Below are positions 1 to 9,997 of a stretch of 64,000 nt of DNA, one piece after another. The notes below the pieces were generated by a model, which did not search any database, was not told the origin of the DNA, and saw only the letters and a program-made list of their open reading frames with translations. Location: the NCBI GenBank assembly GCA_001641205.1, contig LSMX01000002.1, positions 124,001-188,000 of the forward strand, written 5' to 3'. Source of the stretch: Mycoplasma sp. Bg1. GTDB taxonomy: Bacteria > Bacillota_I > Bacilli_A > Mycoplasmatales > Hepatoplasmataceae. Within the stretch, counting starts at the first letter, position 1. Each line of letters starts with the position of its first letter. Made by a program: the position numbers and the translations under genes.

Positions 1-27
1 GTAAACCCAGTAAAGAAAGCAAAATAA
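1..27 (+). CDS. 3' end of an upstream gene (partial)
   Basis: Frame 1 reads eight codons and then TAA, ending in the peptide VNPVKKAK. A short lysine-rich tail followed by about 130 bases before the next SD-ATG looks like the end of a gene cut by the window edge. It could belong to the agmatine cluster, but nothing here identifies it, and a chance open stretch is possible. Confidence 0.3.
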   Translation, partial: VNPVKKAK

Positions 28-156
28 TTTATTATATGAAATATCCCTAAATTATTATTAATGATTATTTGTATATGGAATAAAAGTTTTTTAATATTTA
101 CAATAATTTTCGAATTTATAATGGGAAAGAAAAACGATATAAAAATAGGAGAAAAA

Positions 157-1257
157 ATGAATAAATTAAAACATTTTGTTGATATTAATGAATTAACAAA
201 TAAAGAAATTTTTGAAATATTAAAACTTATGAAAATGCTTAAAAAAGCAAGGTATAATGGGGCAGTTCCAGAACTACTTAAAAACAAAACTCTTGCTATG
301 ATTTTTGAAGAACCTTCAACACGGACAAGAATCTCCTTTGAAGCAGCAATGACTTTACTTGGAGGACATGCCCAATATCTAAAACCAGGAGAATTACATT
401 TTGGAGATCGTGAATCACTTTATGATACTACAAAAGTTATTTCAAGAATGGCAGATGGAATTTTTTGTAGAGCTTTAGAACATAAAACTCTACTAGCATT
501 ACAAAAATATTCAGATGTTCCTGTATTCAATGGAATTACTGATTATAATCACCCAACACAAGCAATTGCAGATATCTTTACAATGTTTGAACATTTACCA
601 ATGAGTAAACTACTTAAAAAAGAATCAATTACTGTTGCTTTTGTTGGAGATGCTACAAATGTTTGTAGTTCAACAATGCATATTGTTACTAAATTAGGAA
701 TGAATTTTATCCAAATTGCTCCTAAAAAATATCAAGCAACAAAAGAATGAACTGATATTGCAGAACAATACATTAGAGCAAATGATGATAAAAACTTCCT
801 CAAACTTACAGATGATGTAAATGAAATTGAAGGGGCTGATATTATTTATACCGATCTATGGTGATGAGTTGATCAAGAAGATCAAGCATCAGACAGATAT
901 AAAGATTTTATGCCAACTTATCAAGTAAATGAAAAAATGCTTGAAAAAGCAGGAAGTCAAGCTCAAGTAATGCATTGTCTTCCATGTGCAAGAAATGTTG
1001 AACTTTCAGATGGAGCTTTTGATGGAGAACAATCAATTATTTTTGATCAAGCAGAAAATAGATTAACAGCCCAAATGGGACTTCTAGTTTATTATATGTA
1101 TCCACAAATTGATAAAGCAACTGAAGCCGAAAAACTTTATTGAAAAGGTAAAATTGAAAGTTTTATGGATGATAAAAACAGAGAATGAAAAAAAAGATAT
1201 AGTTATAACAATGATAATGAAATGCCTTTTGATTATTTAAAAAATGTTAAAATCTAA
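157..1257 (+). CDS. ptcA: putrescine carbamoyltransferase
   Basis: Carbamoyltransferase of about 366 residues, most likely converting N-carbamoylputrescine and phosphate to putrescine and carbamoyl phosphate in cytosolic agmatine catabolism. The carbamoyl-phosphate loop STRTR is at residues 54-58, HPTQ at 132-135 and HCLP at 273-276. The segment after HCLP runs directly into the ENRLTAQ helix, without the insertion usual in ornithine carbamoyltransferases. This and the agmatine deiminase two genes downstream favour the putrescine enzyme over OTC. The start at 157 follows AGGAG (147-151); an in-frame ATG at 61 has no SD and would add an unconserved leader. Four in-frame TGA codons are Trp. The C-terminus extends some 25 residues beyond the usual family length. 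Confidence 0.85.
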
Positions 1258-1325
1258 TATAAATTAATTTCTAATTAAACTAATTTACTACTTAAATTTA
1301 TTTAAGACTTAGGAGTAAAGTCAAC

Positions 1326-2966
1326 ATGACTAAAAAAGAAAAAAAAGGTTTAGGAACTTTTCAAATAATTTTGTTTACCTTTTCTGCAGTTTTTGTTTTA
1401 GATTCATTAGGACTCCCAATAACTTTCGGATGAGAATCACTTATTTGATGGGTAATACTAGGAGTCCTCTTTTTCCTACCTTATGGGTTAATTACTTCAG
1501 AACTTAGTAGTACATATGGTTCTGAAGGGGGAATTTATAATTGAACAAAAAGAGCATATGGTTCAAAAATGGCAGGACGCTCAAATTATTTCTACTGAAT
1601 AAATGTAGCGCTTTGAATGCCAGCAGTTTATTTAGTGTTAGGAGATACTATGGCATATGCCATAGTAGATCATAGCGAGGGCGTTGAAAATGTTATGCAA
1701 AAAGACTGATGAGTTTGAGCATCAGTTGGAATTGCAATAATTGCAACATGAATTACTGTTTATGTAAATACATTGCCACTTGAAGAGGCTGCTTGAATCC
1801 CAAGCATTAGTTCAATAATTAAAATTTCTCTTGTAGCAATTTTATTTGTATCAATGATTGTTTACTTAATCGAAGGCGATCCTGCTGCTGGTGATAATTT
1901 AGTACAAACACCCTTTCTTGATCCAGAAAAAGGGGGAATTCAACCACATTTTGGTAGTTCAACAGCAATAATTGGAATTATTGTTTACAATATGTGCGGG
2001 TTTGAACTTGGAACTAACGTTGAAGTAAAAGATGTTAAAAAAACTATGGTTAAAGCCATTGGAATTGGTGGACTTACAATAATTGGGGCTTATATTTTGG
2101 CTTCAATTCCAATTCTTGTTATGGTTAATACTAATGGGGCAGAATTTGAAGAATATTATACTGCTTCAATTGTATTGGCACTTCAAGTTGTTTGTCCAGA
2201 TTGATTTGTAATAATTTGTGCAATTTTACTTGCCTTAACATTGTTTGGAAACATGTGTACATGAACACTTGGAGCTAATGGAGCAATTGTTGAAGCTGCT
2301 GAAAACGAACAATTTGTAAGTTCATTTGCAAAAACAAATAAACATGGATCTCCATATATTGCAGCATTTTGATGTGGTATAGTCTCTACAATAACATTAC
2401 TTATTGCAGGGGTTTTAATTGCAATTTCTGGAGGAAGTCTATGATATATTGTATTTTCATTTTCATTAGTTGTATTCTTTATGCCTTATATGATTATCTT
2501 TTTAGGATATATTAAACTTCGGAAATTATATCCAGATGAAGAAAGACCATTTTCAATTAAAAGTGATTTTCTTGCCAAAACAATTGGTTGATTAGCATTT
2601 GTAGTTATAGTTATTGCAACATTTGCTCAACTATTTGATATTAATATATCAAATGAAATTGCTGGAAAAGGAAATATTAAAATTACACCTAATGCAGAAA
2701 TTGGTTGAATAGGAATTTTACTTACTCTTGTTGGACTTGCAATTGTAATTGGAGCAGGTGAATATTTAATTACCTGTGGAAATAAAAAATCAAAAAATGG
2801 ACCTACTAAACCAGGGCCAAAAATTAATAATTCAATAAAAAAAGAACTTGAAAAAGAAATTATGAAAGAAAATCAAGTTACAAAACAAAAAATTAAAATA
2901 AACTTAAACAAAGTTATTTATAGTAAGGAGAAACAATATGTCAAAAATCTTAAAAACTTTGCCTAG
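1326..2966 (+). CDS. aguD: APC-family agmatine/putrescine antiporter, copy 1
   Basis: Polytopic amino-acid/polyamine antiporter of about 546 residues in the glutamate:GABA antiporter branch. It opens with a lysine-rich cytosolic start and a first helix containing FSAVFVLDSLGLPITFGWE, followed by about 12 membrane segments and a charged cytosolic tail. Lying between ptcA and aguA, it most likely exchanges external agmatine for putrescine. AGGAG at 1311-1315 supports the start. The C-terminal frame runs 29 bases into aguA and stops at TAG 2964, so the two genes are translationally coupled. A close paralogue follows at 4304. Substrate is inferred from context only. Confidence 0.8.
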
Positions 2967-4029
2967 AGATGATGGTTTTTATATGCCTGCAGAGTTTGTT
3001 AAACAAAACGGAGTCTTTCTGCTTTGACCGCAAAGAACAGATAATTGAAGAAATGGAGCAAAACCAGCACAAAAAGTTTTTGCTCAAATTGCAAAAGAAA
3101 TTTCTAAATTTGAAGAGGTAATTATTGGAGTAAATGATAACCAATATGAAAATGCAAGAAATATGGTTGATGAAAAAGTTAATATCGTAGAAATTTCAAG
3201 TGATGATTCATGATCAAGAGATTGTGGAGCTACTAAATTAATTGATCAAAATGGAAATATTAGAAATGTTTCTTGAAGATTTAATGCTTGAGGTGGACTT
3301 ACTGACGGACTTTATTTTCCTTGAGATAAAGATGATAGAGTTGCTAAAAAATTTTCGAATATGAAAAATATTGATTATTATGAAGCACCAATTGTTTTAG
3401 AAGGGGGATCAATCCATGTTGACGGAGAAGGAACACTTTATGTAACTGAAGCTTGTTTACTATCTGAAGGTAGAAATCCTGAATTAACTAAAGAAGAACT
3501 TGAAGAAATATTAAAACAATATTTAAATGTTTCAAAAATTATTTGAATTCCTCATGGAATTTATAATGATGAAACAAATGAACATGTTGATAACATTTTA
3601 CAAGTTGTTGAACCAGGACATCTTCTATTAAATTGAACTGATGATGTAAATGATGTTCAATATGAGTTTTCTAAAAAAGCTTATGATATTTTAACAAGTA
3701 GCACTGATGCAAAAGGAAGAACAATTAAAGTTACAAAACTTGTTGCACCTAATCCTTTAATTCTTGTTTCAGAAGAAGAATCAAAAGGAGTAGATGCAGT
3801 AGAAGGAACTTTACCAAGAGAAGTTGGAGATAGAATGGCCGCTTCTTACATAAATCATTTAGTAATAAATGGAGCTGTACTTGTTCCTCAATTTGATTTA
3901 CCAACAGATCAAATTGCATACGAAACTTTAAAAGAAGTTTATAAAAATAGAGAAATTATTTTTATTAAAGATGCAAGAGAAATTATCCTTGGTGGTGGAA
4001 ACATCCACTGTATAACTCAACAATATTAA
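2938..4029 (+). CDS. aguA: agmatine deiminase
   Basis: Agmatine deiminase (363 residues, the normal family length). It hydrolyses agmatine to N-carbamoylputrescine and ammonia, the first intracellular step of the pathway that ptcA completes. Visible family signatures are WPQRTDNWR near the N-terminus, the SRDCGAT segment, EGGSIHVDGEGT, and the C-terminal GGGNIHCITQQ carrying the nucleophilic cysteine at about residue 358. AAGGAG at 2925-2930 places the start at 2938, inside the tail of the upstream antiporter gene. A terminator follows directly, ending the ptcA-aguD-aguA unit. No carbamate kinase is visible in the window; it would be needed to turn the carbamoyl phosphate into ATP. Confidence 0.93.
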
Positions 4030-4044
4030 GAATATATATTATTT

Positions 4045-4076
4045 AAATACTTGGGTATATACCTAAGTATTTTTTT
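4045..4076 (+). terminator. terminator of the agmatine operon
   Basis: An 11-bp stem (AATACTTGGGT / ACCTAAGTATT, one G-U pair) with loop ATAT is followed by a T tract, 15 bases after the aguA stop. Confidence 0.85.
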
Positions 4077-4303
4077 ATTAAATAAATTTAAAAAAGAAAA
4101 ATATTTATTTCGTTTTTTAACTCTTTCTATATATACAAGCCATATTTTTTATAGTAAAGATAAAAATAAAAAGTATACTCAAATTGATAAAAGAACTAAA
4201 ATATAAAATTTTAACAAAGAAACCTTAAACTAATTTTATTTCAACATTTTAACTTTAATTAATTTATTTTTATCTAAGACTTAACTTAATAGGCAGATTA
4301 AAA

Positions 4304-5938
4304 ATGACAAAAAAAGAGAAAAAAGAAGAAAAAGGATTAGGAACTTTTCAAATTATTTTATTTACTTTTTCTGCAGTTTTTGTTTTGGACTCTTTAGGGC
4401 TTCCAATTACCTTTGGATGAGAATCACTTATTTGATGAGTTATTTTAGGTCTAATCTTTTTTCTTCCTTATGGTTTAATTACCTCTGAACTTAGTACTAC
4501 TTATGGTTCAGAGGGGGGAATTTATAATTGAACTAAAAGATCATATGGGAAAAGAATGGCTGGTCGTTCTATTTATTATTACTGGTTAAGTGTTGCTCTT
4601 TGAATGCCAACTGTTTATCTTGTACTTGGAAATACAATGGCTTATGCAATTAACCCAAGCATAATGCAAAATAGTTGATGAATTTGGGTTTCAGTTGGAA
4701 TTGCAATAGTTGCAACTTGAATTACAGTTTATGTAAATACTCTTCCACTTAAAGAGGCCGTTTGAATTCCAAGTCTTAGTTCAATAATAAAAATTTCTCT
4801 TGTAGTGATTTTGCTTATTTCAATGTTTGCTTATTTAGGAACAGGACATGATGTAAAAACAAATTTTACAGATAAAGATCAAGAAGGGATTCAGCTCCAA
4901 TTTGGGGGTTCAATTGCAATTGTAGGAATTATTGTTTACAATATGTGCGGGTTTGAACTTGGAACTAATGTTGAAATAAAAGATGTAAAAAAAACTATGG
5001 TTAAAGCAATCGGAATTGGTGGAATTACTATTATTGCTTCATATATTCTTGCCTCAATTCCAATTTTAGTTATGGTTAATGTAAAAGACGAATGTTTTCA
5101 AGAATACTATACTGCTTCAATTGTAATTGCTCTTGAGGTTATTTGCCCTGATTGATTTGTAATTATTTGTGCTTTTCTTCTTGCCTTAACTCTTTTTGGC
5201 AATATGTCCACTTGAACCCTCGGAGGAAACGGAGCTATTGTTGAAGCTGCTAAAAATGATGAATTTATTGCTTCCTTTGCAAAACAAAATAAATATGGAG
5301 CTCCTTATATTGCTGCTTTATGAACAGGAATAGTTTCAACGATTACAGTAATTCTTGCAGGAATGCTCTCTTATTTTACTAATGGTGATTTATGATATAT
5401 TTTGTTTTCCTTTCATATGGGAGTGTTTTTTCTACCTTATATGATTATTTTTCTGGGTTATATTAAACTTCGAAAATTATACCCAGATGAAAAAAGACCT
5501 TTTTCAATTAGAAATAATTTTATTGCCCAGACTGTTGGTTGATTAACTTTTTCAATTATTGTACTTTCCACTTTTGCTCAAATTTTTGATATTCAAATAG
5601 GACAAACAATAACAATTTCCCCAAATGAAGATATGTCTGGATGAATTGGAATTCTTGTTACTTTTGTTGGGCTTGCAATAACAGTTTTAATTGGTGAATA
5701 TCTCATTTCAAAAGGAATAAATGAAGCTAAAAATGGAAAAGGCGGATCATCTGTCAACCATGAAAACTTAATAAAAGAAAATGATAAAATTCAAAAAGAA
5801 AATAGTTCAATTACAAAAATAAATATTTTCAAAAATAATTTAAAGCAAATAAAACCCTATTTTAAAAATATTCAAATTCATTTTCTAAAGAAATGAAAAA
5901 AAATAAAGCAAAAAGAGAAAAAGAAAATACCAATTTAA
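4304..5938 (+). CDS. APC-family antiporter, copy 2
   Basis: Paralogue of the antiporter at 1326 (about 544 residues), nearly identical through the first helix and the core block VYNMCGFELGTNVE. It differs mainly in the loop after helix 5 and in a longer lysine-rich tail. It lies after the aguA terminator and is probably transcribed separately from the 4081-4303 gap. The SD is poor (AGGCAG around 4291). Upstream of both copies the sequence CTAAGACTTA or TTAAGACTTA is kept, so the duplication seems to have included some leader. It may be a second agmatine/putrescine exchanger or may have shifted to another amine or amino acid; sequence alone does not decide. Confidence 0.75.
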
Positions 5939-5951
5939 TTTGGTATTTTTT
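5924..5951. terminator. bidirectional terminator, antiporter 2 / DUF2130 gene
   Basis: A perfect 10-bp stem AAAATACCAA / TTGGTATTTT with a 6-nt loop and T tract on the plus strand. The antiporter stop codon lies in the loop. It also sits just beyond the stop of the converging minus-strand gene. Confidence 0.85.
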
Positions 5952-5957
5952 AAATAT

Positions 5958-7235
5958 TTAATTATTAGTTTTAGCTTTAAGATTTAATTCTAATGCAAGT
6001 AATTCATTAAAAATTTTTTTAACTTCAACATTTCCTTTTAAAGCACTATTATTAATAGTATCAAAGTTTTTTGTAATTACTAATAAGTTGGTTTTGACTC
6101 TTGAAAAGTAATTTTTAAATTCATCAGAAATAATAAAATCATAAAGATCTTTTTCAAGAGTTTTTTTATCTGTTTCATTATTTAATTTAGTTGCATAGTT
6201 AATAAAGGTATTTCTAATTGCGAAAACAATTGGTAATCAACTATTAAAATCTGTAATAAATACTTTTGAATGTGTATCAAAAAATAAATTATGATCAATT
6301 TTTATAATATGTTGAACTTTTGAATCTTTCATTATTTTTTTGCCGATATAAATATTAAAATTATCTGATCTAGTTCTTGTTTTTGCAGTAAAATTATCTA
6401 AATCACTTGAAGATCATTTATTTCGATTTTTGATTTCATAATAAATTGATCCTAATTTTTTACCATTAACAAAAATTTCTTGATAAACATCAGCTTCTCC
6501 AAGAGCAGCATTTGGTTTTTCAATTAAATCGTTTGGAAATATTTGTTTTAATTGATTTATAATTTCTTCTTCTCCTAGTTCACCAATAATATTAGCTTGT
6601 TTTTGTTCTAATTCATGTTGACTTTTTAACTCAGCAAGATCATTTTGATATTTTAATAAAATTAGTTTTTCTTTTTCTGCATATTTTTCTTGAAGAACTG
6701 AATTTAAAGTTGTAAAATGTTCATTTAATTTGTCTTTATCATCTTGTAAATTAATAATTTGTAAATCTTTATTTTTTTGAAGTTCAACAATTCTAGTACT
6801 ATTATTATTTTGCAATTCATCAATTCGATGTTGATGATCTTTTTGTAATTCAGCAATTCTTGCTAAATTAATATTTTGCAAGCTAATTAATTTTTCATCA
6901 TTATTTAAAATAGTAGAATTTAAACTAGCAACCTTTTCACTATATTTATTTTTTAATTGCAAAAATTCTTCATTTTTTTGCTTAATAAAATTAGACTCAT
7001 TTTTTTCAAATTGTGCTTCTAATTTTTTTTCAAGAAAATCTCTTTCATCTTTATATTTACTAATAAATTTAGATTTTAATTGTTCTTTTAAAGTTATAAC
7101 TTCTAAATCAATTTGTTCTTTTTTTCATTGATCATATTTTAATTTATTAGAACTAACATTTAAAATTTCTTTTAAACTAAAAGTATCACCCTTTTTTATA
7201 TCAAGTGGTGAAGTAAATAAAATATCTTCTAACAT
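5958..7235 (-). CDS. DUF2130-like coiled-coil protein with nuclease-like C-terminus
   Basis: Protein of about 425 residues. Residues 40-240 are a long charged coiled coil with repeating LQxxxxxRIxELQ-type heptads. The C-terminal part contains LGEEEI, GEADVYQ and YYEIKNRNKWS, the arrangement seen in DUF2130/RmuC-like proteins. D(V) about 20 residues before E-x-K resembles a PD-(D/E)XK nuclease core. This is family knowledge plus inference; no activity is demonstrated. The start at 7235 follows AAGGAG. It is monocistronic, facing the antiporter gene, with about 78 bases separating it from the ffh end. DNA maintenance is a possible role; function is otherwise unknown. Confidence 0.7.
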
Positions 7236-7277
7236 TTAATTCTCCTTTATATTAATATTTTAATTTGATTACTATTA

Positions 7278-7308
7278 GTTTAATTCTTCTAAAAAATAAG
7301 AATCAAAC
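7278..7308 (-). terminator. hairpin after ffh
   Basis: An 11-bp inverted repeat (GTTTGATTCTT / AAGAATTAAAC on the minus strand, one G-U pair) begins just after the ffh stop. There is no clear U tract, so it may be a weak terminator or a 3'-end stabiliser. Confidence 0.45.
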
Positions 7309-7313
7309 ATTTA

Positions 7314-8660
7314 TTACATTAGCCCGTGAAAATTACCATTCATATTAGGTAATTTTCCCATTTTAATATACTTAGCCATTTCCTTCATTTGTTTTTGTGA
7401 TTTTTCAAATTGTCTAAGTAATTCATTAAATTCTTGAGGTGTTCTTCCAGAACCTTGAAGAACACGGTTTTTTCTTTTTGGGTGTTTTAAAATTTTAGGA
7501 TTTCTTTTTTCCTTTATAGTCATAGAATTAATTAATGATTGAAAGTATTGCATTTTGGTTTCTGCTGAATCTATTTGATTTTGATTAATTTTCATTCCTG
7601 GCATTAATTTAGTAACTGCTCCAAGAGAACCCATTTTTTTCATTTGTAACATTGAATACATCAAATCATCAAGGTCATATCTTCCAGCAAGAATTTTACG
7701 AAATAATTTTTCTTGAGTTTGTTTTTCATCAAGTTCAGCAGCCTTTTCAGTTAAGGTTTCAATATCTCCAAGTCCAAGAATTCGACTTGCCATCCTATTT
7801 GGATAAAAGAACTCTAGATTTTGAACTCTTTCTCCTGTTCCAATAAATTGAATAGGTAAATTTAAGGTAGAGGTAATTGAAAGAGCGGCTCCACCTTTTG
7901 CATCAGAATCTAATTTAGAGATAATTACACTTGATATTTTTAAACGATTATTAAATTCTTTTGCAACGTTTAAAATATCTTGTCCAGAGTTAGCATCAAC
8001 TACTAAAATAATTTTTGAAGGTTTTACTTCTTTTTTTATTAATTCAAGTTCATGCATTAAAGTTTCATCAGTTTGTAAACGCCCAGCAGTATCATAAATA
8101 ATTACATCATTACCATTTGCAAGAGCTTGTTTTTTAGCTCTTTTTGCAATTTTTACAACATCTTTTTCTTTTCAATCTCCGAAAAAGTCAAATTTTTGAT
8201 CAGAAGCAAGTTTTTCTAGTTGGTCAATTGCAGCAGGACGGTAAATATCAAGTCCTACTAAAAGGGGATTAGCATAATTTTCTTTTTTTGTTAAGTAATA
8301 AGCTAATTTCGCAACAGAAGTAGTTTTTCCAGAACCTTGCAAACCAATAAACATAATTGAAGTTGGTTTTTGTTCTTTCCACTCCATTGGTTCATTACCA
8401 AGTAAACTAATTAACTCTTGATTAATTATTTTTAGCAACTCTTGTGAACTTGTTTTATCAATGTCGACAATAGCACCTAAAGCTTTAGTTTCAATATTTT
8501 TAATGAAGTTATTTACAACTTTTAAATTAACATCTGCTTCAAGTAAGTCTAATCTTATTTCTTTTATTATTTCTTGAATGTTTTCTTCATTAAGTGTTCC
8601 TTTTTTTTGAACTCTTTTAATTGTTTTTTCTACTCTGCTTTGTAAAAAATTAAATGCCAT
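7314..8660 (-). CDS. ffh: signal recognition particle protein Ffh
   Basis: SRP54 homologue (448 residues) that binds signal peptides and SRP RNA and, with FtsY, delivers nascent membrane proteins to the translocon. The N domain covers residues 1-95. The G domain has GLQGSGKTT at 106-114, DTAGR and SKLDSDAKGG. The methionine-rich M domain includes the RNA-binding segment GSGRTPQEFNELLRQF. Two TGA codons in the G domain are Trp. It is the last gene of the fakA-to-ffh run, overlapping ylxM by 11 bases. No SRP RNA gene was seen in the window. Confidence 0.97.
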
Positions 8661-8982
8661 TTTTATCTCCTTTTAGTTCCTTTAACAACTCATGTACTTC
8701 TGCAAGAGTTTTTGCTTCCCATATATTATCTAATAGTTGCTGTAAATATTGACCTTTTTTTGCTAAATGTAATTTATTTTCAAATTCTAAAAGATTTTTT
8801 TGAACTTTTTTTATATTATCAAAAACTGCAGTTTTTGATTTATGCAATTTTAAAGCAATTTCTTCTAAACTCATATCTTCAAAAAGATACATCTCAAAAT
8901 CTTGTTGTTGAATTTTTGTTAATAAATTCTTATAATAATCATATAAATTAACAAATTGATTAATATCATTTAATTTATTCAT
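8650..8982 (-). CDS. ylxM: YlxM/p13-family helix-turn-helix protein
   Basis: Protein of 110 residues with a sigma-factor-like helix-turn-helix (EDMSLEEIALKLHKSKTAVFDNI), the signature of the YlxM/UPF0122 family. YlxM is a conserved companion of ffh and is thought to modulate SRP, but its exact role is not settled. It lies between ftsY and ffh, overlapping ftsY by 8 bases and ffh by 11. This coupling supports joint expression of all three SRP-pathway proteins. Length is typical. Confidence 0.9.
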   Translation of the reverse strand: MNKLNDINQFVNLYDYYKNLLTKIQQQDFEMYLFEDMSLEEIALKLHKSKTAVFDNIKKVQKNLLEFENKLHLAKKGQYLQQLLDNIWEAKTLAEVHELLKELKGDKNGI

Positions 8983-9997
8983 CTAAAACTCCTTCAGTTA
9001 ATGCCAAAAGATATTCTTTTAAATCAAAAGGAATTAAATCATCAAGTGATTCTCCAAGTCCAATAAATTTAACAGGAATATTAAAAGTTTGTTTAATTGG
9101 TAAAATAATTCCTCCCTTAGAACTAGAATCCATTTTTGTTAAAATAATTCCTGTTAAATTTGTAACATCATTAAATCCACTAGCCTGTGAAATTCCATTT
9201 TGTCCTGTTGTAGCATCTAAAACTAGCAATGTTTCAACAGGAGGAAATCCAGATTCACGCAAAATAATTTTATTAATTTTAATTAATTCATTCATTAAAT
9301 TAACTTTATTTTGAAGTCTCCCTGCTGTATCAATAATTAAAATATCTAAATTATCTGCTTTTGCTTGGGCAATTCCTTGATAAACAACTGATGCAGGATC
9401 TTGTCCTTGTTTTGAAGGAATGATAATTGGTGCATCCACTCTTGCTGCTCATTCTTTTAATTGTGCAACTGCTCCTGCCCGAAATGTATCTCCCGCAACA
9501 AGTCCAACCTTATAATTTTGGTTTTTTAACATTTTAGTAATTTTTCCAATTGAAGTTGTTTTCCCTACTCCATTTACTCCAATTACCAAGATAATATTAA
9601 GATGCTCTGAAGTTAAATTTAACTTTGTAATTTGCTGTGATTCTTTTTTAGAAAAATAAGTTTTAAAAAGTAATTCAAAAATTAAATCAGGAAGTAGAAC
9701 GATATCATTTATTTTTTGTAAACGAACTTCTTTTTTAAGTTCTTCAATAAAAGTAGTAGTATAATCTACTCCAAGATCAGCCATAATTAAAAGTTCTTCT
9801 AAATCATCAAAATAACTTGCTTCAATTTTTAAATGTTTTTTAGATAGAAGTTTAATTTTTTTAGTAAAAGAATCTTTTGATTTTTTTAATCCTTGTTCAT
9901 ATTTTTTAGAAATTCTTGATTCTTGTAATGCCTCTAAAATTTCATCATTATTTTGTTTTTTACTTTTTAATCTATTTAAAAATCCCATATTATTCAT
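8975..9997 (-). CDS. ftsY: signal recognition particle receptor FtsY
   Basis: SRP receptor GTPase of 340 residues at the cytosolic face of the membrane. Short basic N-terminus, N domain to about residue 130, P-loop GVNGVGKTT at 140-148, then DTFRAGA, DTAGR and TKMDSSSKGG. The long acidic A domain of E. coli FtsY is absent, as in many Gram-positives. The start is MNNMGF at 9997 (overlapping the smc stop) or the second Met at 9988; neither has a clear SD, so reinitiation from smc is likely. One TGA encodes Trp in the KEWAARV block. Confidence 0.96.

Noticed and set aside
61..156. Extended 32-residue N-terminus for the carbamoyltransferase from ATG 61
   Set aside because: No SD, unconserved sequence; AGGAG sits correctly before ATG 157.
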